DNA of 34,073 bases from Methylobacteriaceae bacterium. GTDB lineage: Bacteria; Pseudomonadota; Alphaproteobacteria; Rhizobiales; Beijerinckiaceae. Positions 18,158-25,426 of this stretch are shown in pieces. Below the pieces are notes generated by a model. That model saw nothing but the letters and a program-made list of their open reading frames with translations. It did not search any database and was not told the DNA's origin. Positions within the stretch are counted from its first letter, which is position 1. Each line of letters starts with the position of its first letter. The DNA lies in the NCBI GenBank assembly GCA_019242655.1, contig JAFAVH010000214.1, positions 1-34,073 of the forward strand, written 5' to 3'. The position numbers and the translations under genes are program-made.

Positions 18158-19672
18158 CTATTCGACCACGGTCTTGTAGGACTCGCCTGCCGTAAGAGGG
18201 CCGGCTGCCTCGAGTCCGTTGAGCAGTAAGAAATGCTCCAACGGGCGATCGGCGATCGCCATCTTCCGCGCCAACTCCTCGGCGCGCTCTCCGGGAGCGG
18301 CTTTGACGACGGCGATCCGAAGCGGCTTCAAGTCGCTCGCTTCCTCCGGCGCGACCCCCCGGAAGCTGTTGATTGCGGTCTTGAACCGCCCGTCCGCCTC
18401 GCTGGTCAGCGCGCGGGCGGCAAAAATCAGCCGATAGACGTCCTCACCCTTGCGGATGGCGGCAAGGCGAAAATTCCACTCGCCGGCGCGGGCGGTCGCG
18501 AGCACCGCCGGCAATCCGTTGATCGTCGTCGATTCAACCGAGCTTTGGATTAGCCCGTCGATCCAGCCCGACCCGATATATGTCTCCAGCGGCGTCTCTG
18601 CCGGTACGCGGGTGCTGTCGAGTCGCAGCGCTTCCGTTCCGCCGTTGCGGATTCCGAGCAGGGCCTGCGCTGAATTTTCCAGCACGAACCCCTCCGGCGC
18701 GACGAAGGCGAAGCCAAGCCGCGGATGCACGAATTTTCGTCCCCGCGCATATCCGTCGGCCGGGTCGTCGCCGAAGGTCATGCCGTCGAGCGCGGCGAGA
18801 TACCCGGCGCGATCGCGTTGACCGATCCCGGGGCCGGAAATCTGCCGCGCCGCCGCGACGGCCTGCGCCACCCGCTCCGGCGTCGAGGGGTGGGTCGACA
18901 ACATGTCGGGCTTGTCGCTGGACGCTTTCTGGCCAACGAGCGCGGCGCGCAACGTGGTCGACCGCCCGAGCGAGGTCAGGAAGCGCGAGGCGCCATAAGG
19001 GTCGTAGCCGGCCCGGGCGACGACACGGATACCGATCCCGTCGGCCTCGAGCTCCTGTTGGCGGGAGAAGCCGGCGAGGGTCTGTTTGCGCAAAGCCTCG
19101 ACTTCTTCCCCCTTTTGCCGGTTCTGGATGACGGTCGCGGCCTGGGAGACTACCGCCGCCTCCTTCTCCCGTTCCGCCCGCGCATAGGCGTGGCGTGCGG
19201 TGATGTGGCCGATCTCGTGCGCCATGACGGCCGCGATCTCGGCATTGTCGTTGGCGAGCGCGAGCAGCCCGCGCGTCACGAACAGGTTGCCGGAGGGCAA
19301 AGCGAAGGCGTTGATGACGGGTGAATTGAGGATCGTCACTTTGTAGACGGTTTCGCCCGGCGTCTCGCTCGCCTGGGCGAGTTTCACCAGGATGTCGTTG
19401 AGATAGGCCTCGGCCGCCGGCGCGCGATATTCCCCGCCGAACGTTGCGGCGAGGCGTTTCGCCTCGAGTGAGGCCGGCGAATCGATCGACAGCGTTTTGG
19501 GGGCGTCGGCAGGCACCGCATTCGACAGCGGCGGCACGCCGACACGTTCGAGGCTGGCGCAGCCGCCAAGCGCAAGCACGAGAGCGGCGGGAAGCGCCGG
19601 CAAGACGCGACCCACCCGCCATGTCGAGTGCTTGCCATGCTCCTCGCCGCCGCAGCGGCCGACCTCCCGCAT
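18158..19672 (-). CDS. M48 family metalloprotease, predicted lipoprotein
   Basis: Zinc metallopeptidase of the M48 (BepA/YfgC-like) family acting in the periplasm. The zinc motif HEIGH is followed about 60 residues later by ELEAD, the third zinc ligand, so the active site is intact. The N-terminus has a signal segment ending in the lipobox LGGC, so the mature protein should be lipid-anchored. The C-terminal half (from about residue 300) is a large extra region ending in a LysM-like pattern (RAEELARKMA... LNGL). Start is uncertain: TTG 19687, ATG 19672 or GTG 19615; the last gives the neatest signal peptide. It follows the SNase-like gene by 29 bases or more. Confidence 0.88.
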   Translation of the reverse strand: MREVGRCGGEEHGKHSTWRVGRVLPALPAALVLALGGCASLERVGVPPLSNAVPADAPKTLSIDSPASLEAKRLAATFGGEYRAPAAEAYLNDILVKLAQASETPGETVYKVTILNSPVINAFALPSGNLFVTRGLLALANDNAEIAAVMAHEIGHITARHAYARAEREKEAAVVSQAATVIQNRQKGEEVEALRKQTLAGFSRQQELEADGIGIRVVARAGYDPYGASRFLTSLGRSTTLRAALVGQKASSDKPDMLSTHPSTPERVAQAVAAARQISGPGIGQRDRAGYLAALDGMTFGDDPADGYARGRKFVHPRLGFAFVAPEGFVLENSAQALLGIRNGGTEALRLDSTRVPAETPLETYIGSGWIDGLIQSSVESTTINGLPAVLATARAGEWNFRLAAIRKGEDVYRLIFAARALTSEADGRFKTAINSFRGVAPEEASDLKPLRIAVVKAAPGERAEELARKMAIADRPLEHFLLLNGLEAAGPLTAGESYKTVVE

Positions 19673-19701
19673 CACCAACCCTTGCAAACCCTTTTGCCGA
19701 A

Positions 19702-20613
19702 TCAGTCGAGCAATTCGACCGCATCCGGGTGGGAAATTTCCAGCTGCGGGCCGAAGGCTGTGTCGAGCAACCCCCGCGCACGCAAACGCCGTCCGACGAG
19801 CTCACGCGGCTTGATGCCGGCCGTTTCGAAGGCACTGACATCGCGCTTCGGCAATGTCATGGCGAAATCGCTGCCGCGGCGGGGCCCGAAATTCAGATAG
19901 AGGCGAGACGCGGTCTCGCCCACACTCGTCACCACGCCCTCCACGAGCACCATGCCTTTGCGCGGATCGGCAAAGGCGCTGCGGTCGCCGGCCGGCAATA
20001 TCGCGTAGGCGGGATCGGCCCAGAGGCCGATCTTCGCTTCGCGCGCCTCCGATTCGGCGCCGAGCAGGCGGTCGCGGCAGAGATGCGCAGCGGCATCGGG
20101 CCGATAGCGGGCGAGGCCGGCATCGAGGGTGGCTTCGGCAAGACCTATCTCGGCCACAGGGGGAGGCGCACCGGACGCACCCGGCGGCGCGGCAAAGAGC
20201 CGCGCCGGGACGCGGCCGAAGCGGTTCGGCTTGTCGGCGAGCGCGCGCACGGCGACCTCGCGGCCTTCGAGCCACGCGGCAAGTTTTTCCCGCGCGTCGG
20301 CTGCAAGATGAGGGTGCTCCTGCGTGCCGCCCGGCGGATCGAGCCCGGCCAGCGAAAGAATGCGGCCGTCGCTAAGGGCGACGTCGAGATCCGGCTCGAT
20401 CTTGGTGATCGTGGCGCGCGCGGTGTTTTCGAGCGAGCACGGACCGGAGTCGGGCGGAACCAGCGAGGCGGCATGTGCGCGGCTGACGTGCGTTGCGGCG
20501 AGCAATATGCACGCGGCGAGGCGCAACGGCCGGCGCAACCGAATCGGACACATGCGCCGCAGCATGGATGGGCGCCAAAAGGCAGTCATCAACCGCTCTC
20601 GGCGCGCATTCAT
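19702..20613 (-). CDS. Secreted thermonuclease (SNase)-like protein
   Basis: Up to 303 residues, with a signal peptide (hydrophobic LRLAACILLAATHVSRAHA, cleavage after AHA) preceded by a long basic leader, so an internal Met (residue 9, 17 or 21) may be the real start. Residues 65-190 form a staphylococcal-nuclease-like OB fold: GRILSLAGLDPPG, EGREVAVRALADKPNRFGRVPARLF, and AGLARYRPD with EAREAKIGLW. The catalytic Arg/Asp/Glu set of nuclease A is only partly recognisable, so nuclease activity is uncertain. A second OB-like half (EGVVTSVGETASRLYLNFG) follows. The M48 peptidase gene is next on the strand and probably cotranscribed. Confidence 0.8.
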   Translation of the reverse strand: MNARRERLMTAFWRPSMLRRMCPIRLRRPLRLAACILLAATHVSRAHAASLVPPDSGPCSLENTARATITKIEPDLDVALSDGRILSLAGLDPPGGTQEHPHLAADAREKLAAWLEGREVAVRALADKPNRFGRVPARLFAAPPGASGAPPPVAEIGLAEATLDAGLARYRPDAAAHLCRDRLLGAESEAREAKIGLWADPAYAILPAGDRSAFADPRKGMVLVEGVVTSVGETASRLYLNFGPRRGSDFAMTLPKRDVSAFETAGIKPRELVGRRLRARGLLDTAFGPQLEISHPDAVELLD

Positions 20614-20730
20614 CGACTTGGTGCGTTTATGGACTTGGCGCGCATTAATCTAAGTGATTGGCGCAGGGAGGTATGCGGATCAAGCTTACCGCGCCGGCAT
20701 GCCTCACGCGCGCGCCTATAAAGGTTCTCT

Positions 20731-21363
20731 GTGGTCCAAGAACCCGTCACTCGATCTCACTCGAGCGTTCCAGAAGCGATGCCGCAGCAGCGGCCGTTGC
20801 GTTACAATAATGGCGCGGTCTTGCTGCATTGGCTGACCGCGCTGGTCGTCGTCGCGCAGGTTATCGTTGGCTTCATGTTCGTAAACATGGAGCGCGGCCC
20901 AACGCGTAGCGAAATGTTTACTGTACACAAGACGTTGGGCGCGACGATCCTGTTGCTCGCGCTTGTCCGGCTCGCTTGGCGCGTAGCTAATCCGCCGCCA
21001 CCGTATCCGCCCGAGCTTTCGCGTTGGGAGCGCGTTGCCGCCACCTGGAACCATCGCATCTTCTACGTCCTGCTTATCGCGTTGCCATTGACCGGATTAT
21101 TGGCTGTTTCGGGCGGCGCAAGCACCGACGGAAGGACGACGACGCCACTGCTTGGCGGGATTCCGTTGCCGTTGATTCCGGGCGTTTCAAAAGATGCAGG
21201 CGGACAAGCTGGCAGCGCGCATGTTGTATTGGTGTTTATCACGCTTGCGCTCCTTATCCTGCACATTGCAGCCGCGCTCAAACACCAAGTTCAGCGCAAC
21301 CGCGCCGCGGGAAGAATGCCACCATTCAAGGCGCTCGGCGAAGAGGCCGTGCCGGCGCCATAA
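20731..21363 (+). CDS. Cytochrome b561
   Basis: About 200-residue di-heme inner-membrane cytochrome of the bacterial b561 (CybB-like) family, which moves electrons to or from quinone. Four transmembrane helices are visible with heme-ligand candidates: His in VLLHWLTALVVVAQ (helix 1), VHKTLGATILLLALVRL (helix 2), WNHRIFYVLLIALPLTGLLA (helix 3) and LILHIAAALKHQ (helix 4). A periplasmic loop of about 45 residues separates helices 3 and 4. Start may be GTG 20731 (AAAGG six bases before) or ATG 20779. A TATAAA sits just upstream, possibly a -10. It is divergent from the SNase-like gene. Confidence 0.9.
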   Translation: MVQEPVTRSHSSVPEAMPQQRPLRYNNGAVLLHWLTALVVVAQVIVGFMFVNMERGPTRSEMFTVHKTLGATILLLALVRLAWRVANPPPPYPPELSRWERVAATWNHRIFYVLLIALPLTGLLAVSGGASTDGRTTTPLLGGIPLPLIPGVSKDAGGQAGSAHVVLVFITLALLILHIAAALKHQVQRNRAAGRMPPFKALGEEAVPAP

Positions 21364-21605
21364 GTCCTCGACAACGGACATCGCATGGCTTGACGATGCG
21401 TTTGCGCTGATTGCTCTTGATCGCATCAATCTCTTGCGTCGCGGACCTCAAGCAATTGACGTTCGCGCGGTGGCCGCTTCCTAAGCGCGCTCGCACCGAC
21501 ATCCGCCCAGCGTGCGCGCGCCACCGGCACATGCACCCGCCGCGTTGACAGCATTCCCACCTTCGCCGAGCATTGCCGTGAATCCTCGCAACACTGAAGG
21601 AGCGG

Positions 21606-22826
21606 ATGGGCAAGATCCTGCAAGGCCTGCGTATCGTCGAAGGCTCGGCCTTCGTCGCCGCGCCTCTCGCCGGCATGACGCTCGCGCAGATGGGCGCTGA
21701 CGTCATCCGCTTCGACCGTATCCGCGGCGGCCTCGACCAGCATCGCTGGCCCGTCACCAAAGACGGCCGCAGCCTTTTCTGGGCGGGCCTCAACAAAGGC
21801 AAGCGCTCGCTCGCCGTCGACATGGCGACGCCGCGCGGCCAGGAGATCGTCACGCGGCTCATCTGCGCGCCGGGAGAAGACCGCGGCATCTTCCTGACAA
21901 ACCTGCGCGTGCGCGGCTGGATGGATTACGACAATCTGAAAATACGGCGCGAAGACCTGATCATGGTCTCGGTGCGCGGCGACCGCCGCGGCGGGCCGGC
22001 GGTCGATTACACCGTCAATCCTTCGGTCGGATTTCCCGCCGCCACTGGGCCGGAAGGATCAAACGACCCGATCGCCCACGTGCTGCCCGCCTGGGACCTG
22101 ATCACCGGACAGATGGCGGCGCTCGGCATTCTCGCGGCGGAGCGCCACCGCCGCCTCTGCGGCGAAGGACAAATCGTCGAGATCGCGTTGAAGGACGTAG
22201 CGCTGGCGACCCTCGGCAATCTCGGCATCTTCGGCGAAGTGATGATCAACGACGTCGATCGCTCGAAAGTCGGCAACGCGCTCTACGGCGCCTATGGACA
22301 GGATTTCGAAACCGCCGACGGACGCCGCGTGATGGTAGTCGGCCTCACCAACCGGCAATGGGACGGACTGAAAGCCGTCACGCATACGCAAGAAGATTTC
22401 GAGGAACTCGGCCGCCGCCTCGGTCTCAACCTTTCGCGCGAGGGCGACCGCTATCGCGCCCGCAAGGAAATCACCGCCATCCTCGAACCGTGGTTCCGCG
22501 CGCGGCGCATTGAGGATTTCGCCCGCGCTTTCGACGAGCACGGCGTGACGTGGAGCGTCTTCCGCTCCTTCAAGCAAGTCGTCGACGAAGACCGCGACTG
22601 CTCGATCGAGCACCCGATGTTCCGTTTGCTCGATCACCCCGGCATCGGCAGCTATCTGACGCCCGGATCACCGATCGAGTTCGGCGCGATGGAACGCGAC
22701 ATGCACGCCCGCGCGCCGGTGCTCGGCGAAAACACCGACGAAATCTTGAGTGAGATCGGCTACGGCGAGGCGGAGATCGGCAAGCTTCACGACGACAAGA
22801 TCATTGCCGGACCCCGCAGCGGCTAG
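21606..22826 (+). CDS. mct: Probable 2-methylfumaryl-CoA isomerase (mesaconyl-CoA C1-C4 CoA transferase)
   Basis: 406-residue family III CoA transferase (CaiB/BaiF fold). Its sequence resembles Mct of the 3-hydroxypropionate bicycle, which moves CoA intramolecularly between the C1 and C4 carboxyls of mesaconate: VEGSAFVAAPLAGMTLAQMGADVIRFD at the start, FWAGLNKGKRSLAVD, LICAPGEDRGIFLTNLR, and VDYTVNP followed by FPAWDLxTGQ-like LPAWDLITGQM. Asp164 in that motif is at the position expected for the catalytic Asp. The match to Mct is from memory, not a search; another C5-dicarboxyl-CoA substrate is possible. It stands alone: no hydratase, dehydratase or mutase gene is adjacent. Confidence 0.8.
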   Translation: MGKILQGLRIVEGSAFVAAPLAGMTLAQMGADVIRFDRIRGGLDQHRWPVTKDGRSLFWAGLNKGKRSLAVDMATPRGQEIVTRLICAPGEDRGIFLTNLRVRGWMDYDNLKIRREDLIMVSVRGDRRGGPAVDYTVNPSVGFPAATGPEGSNDPIAHVLPAWDLITGQMAALGILAAERHRRLCGEGQIVEIALKDVALATLGNLGIFGEVMINDVDRSKVGNALYGAYGQDFETADGRRVMVVGLTNRQWDGLKAVTHTQEDFEELGRRLGLNLSREGDRYRARKEITAILEPWFRARRIEDFARAFDEHGVTWSVFRSFKQVVDEDRDCSIEHPMFRLLDHPGIGSYLTPGSPIEFGAMERDMHARAPVLGENTDEILSEIGYGEAEIGKLHDDKIIAGPRSG

Positions 22827-22875
22827 GCACGATGGCTTGGCGCGCGTAGTTGGAACGGCGCGCGTCTTGCGAAAT

Positions 22876-23199
22876 TCAAGCGCCGTGGCTGTAGCGCAGC
22901 TCATACAATACCGGATCGAACGATTCGATCAGCTCGAACATCTCTTTCATATGCGCCTGAAACTCCGGCACCTGCATCGCGCGATCGAAATCGGCCTTTG
23001 AACGCCACTGCGCATAGTTCACAACTTGCTTGCCGTTGAGGCTGACGTGGAAATTGGCGGAAACGAAGCCCGGGATTTTGTTGACCGTCGTCTCCGTCGC
23101 CTTGATCAAAGCCGCGAGCAAAGCCTCGGCTTTTCCGGACTTCACCTTGAATGTGTTGATGAGGACGATGTGACCGTCGCGCGGATTGAGTTGCGTCAT
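22876..23199 (-). CDS. ABM-family (antibiotic biosynthesis monooxygenase-like) protein
   Basis: 107-residue ferredoxin-like alpha/beta-barrel protein of the ABM superfamily, with HIVLINTFKVKSGKAEALLAAL at the start, PGFVSANFHVSLNGKQVVNYAQWRSKADFDRAM in the middle and a C-terminal strand with YELRYSHGA. Members are small dimeric monooxygenases, heme-degrading enzymes or proteins without known activity; there is no distinctive catalytic residue here. The ATG at 23199, nine bases after GGAG, is preferred to the longer track start. It lies 21 bases after the epoxide-hydrolase-like gene on the same strand, so a two-gene operon. Confidence 0.85.
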   Translation of the reverse strand: MTQLNPRDGHIVLINTFKVKSGKAEALLAALIKATETTVNKIPGFVSANFHVSLNGKQVVNYAQWRSKADFDRAMQVPEFQAHMKEMFELIESFDPVLYELRYSHGA

Positions 23200-23220
23200 C
23201 ACTAATCTCCGTGCCACCGG

Positions 23221-24105
23221 CTATCCGACGAGTCCGCGCGCGTTGAGCCACTCTTCCATCGCGGCATTCACCGCGTCGGGCGCGTCCTGCTGCACCCAAT
23301 GCGAAGCTTGCGGCAATCTGCGCAGCGTGAAATCGTCGACGAGACCATCATAGCCCTCGGTCAGCTCGAGACCGAGCGCAACGTCGTGCTCGCCCCAGAT
23401 CATGAGTGTTGGAACCTGCACCGGCGGGGACGGCGCAGATTTCACGAAGGCCAACGCGTTGGCGCGATAATAGTTGAGCATCGCCGTCATGGCGCCGGGT
23501 CGCGTCGCATTGGCGCGGTAACGGGCGAGCACGTCGGGCGGAAATGCATCGGGATTTTGCGCCATGCCGGTGAACACGCGTTCGACCGCGCGTGCGCCGG
23601 CATAAGTCAGCGCCGCTTCCGGCAGCCATGGCAGCTGGAAGAACAAGACATACCAGGAGCGCAAGCGCTGCGCCCAGGAATGCCGGATGACGCGACGAAA
23701 GACATCGGGATGCGGCACGTTCATCACAATCAGCGTGTCGAGCGGCACGGCGCGTGCGATGGCAACGCTCCAGGCGATCACCGCACCCCAATCATGACCG
23801 ATGAGCAACTTGCGGCGCGCGCCAAGTGCGCTGAACAAAGCAGCGACATCGTCGACGAGATGGCGCAATTCGTAGGCCGCGCGATCGCTCGGCCGCGTCG
23901 TGTCGCCATAACCGCGCATGTCAGGCGCGATGACGTGCCACCCGAGCCGTGCAAGAGGCATAAGCTGATGCCGCCAGGAGAAGCGAGCTTCGGGGAAGCC
24001 GTGAAGTAAAAGCGCGATGTCGTCGCCATGACCGCATTCGTCGCAGGCGAAGGCGATGCCGTTGGCATTCACACTGCGCTGAACGATGCGGAAATCTTCG
24101 GTCAT
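23221..24105 (-). CDS. Alpha/beta hydrolase, epoxide hydrolase-like
   Basis: 294-residue alpha/beta-hydrolase. The oxyanion motif is LLLHGFPEARFSWRHQ (about residues 32-47), the nucleophile elbow is GHDWGA (Asp nucleophile, about residue 104), the acid is in WGEHDVALG, and the catalytic His is in ASHWVQQDAP. An aspartate nucleophile with a WGxHD motif is typical of epoxide hydrolases and haloalkane dehalogenases. The HGFPE motif and a cap region with Tyr residues favour epoxide hydrolase; substrate unknown. Start is ATG 24105 rather than the preceding TTG. The ABM-family gene follows 21 bases later. Confidence 0.88.
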   Translation of the reverse strand: MTEDFRIVQRSVNANGIAFACDECGHGDDIALLLHGFPEARFSWRHQLMPLARLGWHVIAPDMRGYGDTTRPSDRAAYELRHLVDDVAALFSALGARRKLLIGHDWGAVIAWSVAIARAVPLDTLIVMNVPHPDVFRRVIRHSWAQRLRSWYVLFFQLPWLPEAALTYAGARAVERVFTGMAQNPDAFPPDVLARYRANATRPGAMTAMLNYYRANALAFVKSAPSPPVQVPTLMIWGEHDVALGLELTEGYDGLVDDFTLRRLPQASHWVQQDAPDAVNAAMEEWLNARGLVG

Positions 24106-24294
24106 CAAAGGAAGCGCCTTTCGCGCGGAAAAGAGTGCTTACGCGCCGCTACGGCAAGCTTTCATGCCGCAAGCGCGAGATTGCTGTCCCGCAGGACACA
24201 CCGGCACTGTGCAATCTCCCACAAACATCATCCGCGGCGGCCGCTATACCTCTCGTCACCGAATAAGCCGTACGGCCAAACCAGGAGATTTAAA

Positions 24295-24510
24295 ATGCAT
24301 ATTCTTCGGATTGCTTTGCTGGGTAGCGCATTGCTCGCCGCTCCCTCCGCTTTCGCTGAAGGTCCGGAAGGTCACACCCCGGCGCAGATCGCGCAGGCCG
24401 CCCCCGAGGGCCATACGCAGGCGCAGGTCGCGCAGGCGGCTCCCGAAGGGCAATCGCAAGCGCAGGTCGCCCAGGCGGCTCCCGAAGGACAGACGCAGGC
24501 GCAAGTCTGA
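24295..24510 (+). CDS. Small secreted protein of 13-residue tandem repeats
   Basis: 71-residue protein missed as such by the ORF track (it is the end of a longer frame). AGGAG lies seven bases before the ATG. A signal peptide (about residues 1-21, cleavage after SAFA) is followed by nothing but repeats of the type APEGHTQAQVAQA: G23-A35 (with variation), A36-A48, A49-A61 and a shortened A62-V71. Repeats are rich in Ala, Gln and Gly and lack Cys or charged clusters; a helical or extended periplasmic/extracellular peptide is likely. I do not recognise the family. Codon and strand support make it a convincing gene, function unknown. Confidence 0.72.
   Translation: MHILRIALLGSALLAAPSAFAEGPEGHTPAQIAQAAPEGHTQAQVAQAAPEGQSQAQVAQAAPEGQTQAQV
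24361..24507 (+). repeat. 39-base tandem repeat inside the small secreted protein gene
   Basis: Three full 39-base units plus a final 30-base unit, each in frame and coding for 13 residues. Copies differ mostly at third codon positions (for example GCCCCC versus GCTCCC), which suggests that selection maintains the protein repeats. Confidence 0.85.
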
Positions 24511-24528
24511 TTGACGCAAAAAACATCC

Positions 24529-24556
24529 GGGCGCGGTGGCTCTCGTCGCCGCGCCC
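24529..24556 (+). terminator. Candidate hairpin after the repeat protein gene
   Basis: GGGCGCGG and CCGCGCCC form an eight-pair stem with a 12-base loop, 18 bases after the stop. It is followed by ATTT rather than a long T-run, so termination is possible but weak. Confidence 0.35.
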
Positions 24557-24621
24557 ATTTGCGCGCGCTCCGCTGCGCGGCCTGGAATGGCCCACCCTCG
24601 CGTGATAGGGACGGCATCGAC

Positions 24622-24698
24622 GGTCCCGTAGCTCAGCAGGATAGAGCAGCGGTTTCCTAAACCGAAGGTCACAGGTTCGAATCCTGTCGGGACCGCCA
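24622..24698 (+). tRNA. tRNA-Arg (anticodon CCT)
   Basis: A complete 77-base tRNA: acceptor GGTCCCG pairs with CGGGACC, D stem GCTC/GAGC, anticodon arm GCGGT-TTCCTAA-ACCGA with anticodon CCT (reads AGG), T arm ACAGG-TTCGAAT-CCTGT, and genome-encoded CCA. One anticodon-stem end pair is a G-A mismatch. The minus-strand ORFs across it are artefacts. Confidence 0.95.
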
Positions 24699-24794
24699 AC
24701 AACATTCGGAAGTGCTCACAGTGCGGAGGCTTTTCCTGTAGTCTCCGACGATCCCGTTCAGGTGGACACGAGTGCATCCTAAAGAACGATTCCC

Positions 24795-25274
24795 ATGAGC
24801 AGTCCTGCGGCTGATCAATGGAGCATAGTCGCCTACGAAGTGAGAATGCTTCGGGCCACTTACGAAATTGTGCTCAATTCTGGTGAGCTGCAAAAGCTCT
24901 CGAAAGTAGTTCAAAACGCTCTCGAAGAAAGCGCCGTTCTTCACACTCGCATTCTTTGCGATATCTTTCTTTCTAACTCGGGAGGCGGAGACGACATAAT
25001 ATTGTCGCGGCTCATGCCCGATTGGCAGCGCCGCAACAAGACGGAATATGATACGCTGAAGGAACTAGTTGCGAGATTACGAACGCAATATGGCAATGCC
25101 AACAACGCAAACTCGCATTGTTGGGTATTCAATAAAATGATGGCGCACCCCACGAGGCACAGAGGCGTTACGTATGATTATACGTCTATCCTCACCGACC
25201 TCCGCTCTATTCTTGAAGAAATTATCACCGAAATCGAATCTTTGCGAAGGCAGCCCTTCAAGTGGGCTTGGTGA
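24795..25274 (+). CDS. Hypothetical protein, possibly HEPN-like, beside tRNA-Arg
   Basis: 159-residue helical protein of unknown function, encoded in DNA visibly less GC-rich than its neighbours. The pattern ALEESAVLHTRILCDIF, then DW, then WVFNKMMAHPTRHRG resembles a group of uncharacterised proteins with an LHxRxLxDF helix and an NKxxAHxTxxR motif, which I recall as HEPN-like; this is only inference. There is no signal peptide or membrane segment. The start has no strong Shine-Dalgarno. Its position 96 bases after a tRNA gene and its base composition suggest acquisition by transfer. No integrase is present. Confidence 0.6.
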   Translation: MSSPAADQWSIVAYEVRMLRATYEIVLNSGELQKLSKVVQNALEESAVLHTRILCDIFLSNSGGGDDIILSRLMPDWQRRNKTEYDTLKELVARLRTQYGNANNANSHCWVFNKMMAHPTRHRGVTYDYTSILTDLRSILEEIITEIESLRRQPFKWAW

Positions 25275-25426
25275 GATCGACTGCGCTTGTTAGTCTTTTA
25301 CGACGGCGATTCTGACCATCCCAATTTGGTTCTGCCGCGGTCGCAACACACATATGAGCGATGCGCGCTTGAGGTTAGACGCCAATCGCGCTCTCTCCTC
25401 CCGATCGGAACCGGAGACCAAGCCTC

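Noticed and set aside
19444-20721. 425-residue plus-strand ORF
   Set aside because: Arg/Gly-rich translation, antisense to the M48 peptidase and SNase-like genes, with no family features.
21364-21484. Protein-like tail TTDIAWLDDAFALIALDRINLLRRGPQAIDV after cytochrome b561
   Set aside because: It looks somewhat coding but has no start codon or ribosome-binding site of its own; it might be a gene remnant, but evidence is too thin. The rest of the 242-base gap shows nothing.
24361-24507. CRISPR-like array
   Set aside because: Repeats are contiguous, in frame and without unique spacers, so they are coding repeats.
24256-24777. Minus-strand ORF across the tRNA containing VPTGFEPVTFGLGNRCSILLSYGT
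   Set aside because: This is the well-known false translation of a tRNA gene on the opposite strand, and it overlaps the repeat protein and tRNA-Arg.
24669-24944. Minus-strand ORF ending in WRSRQDSNL
   Set aside because: The C-terminal string is a typical tRNA-antisense artefact, and the rest is antisense to the hypothetical protein gene.
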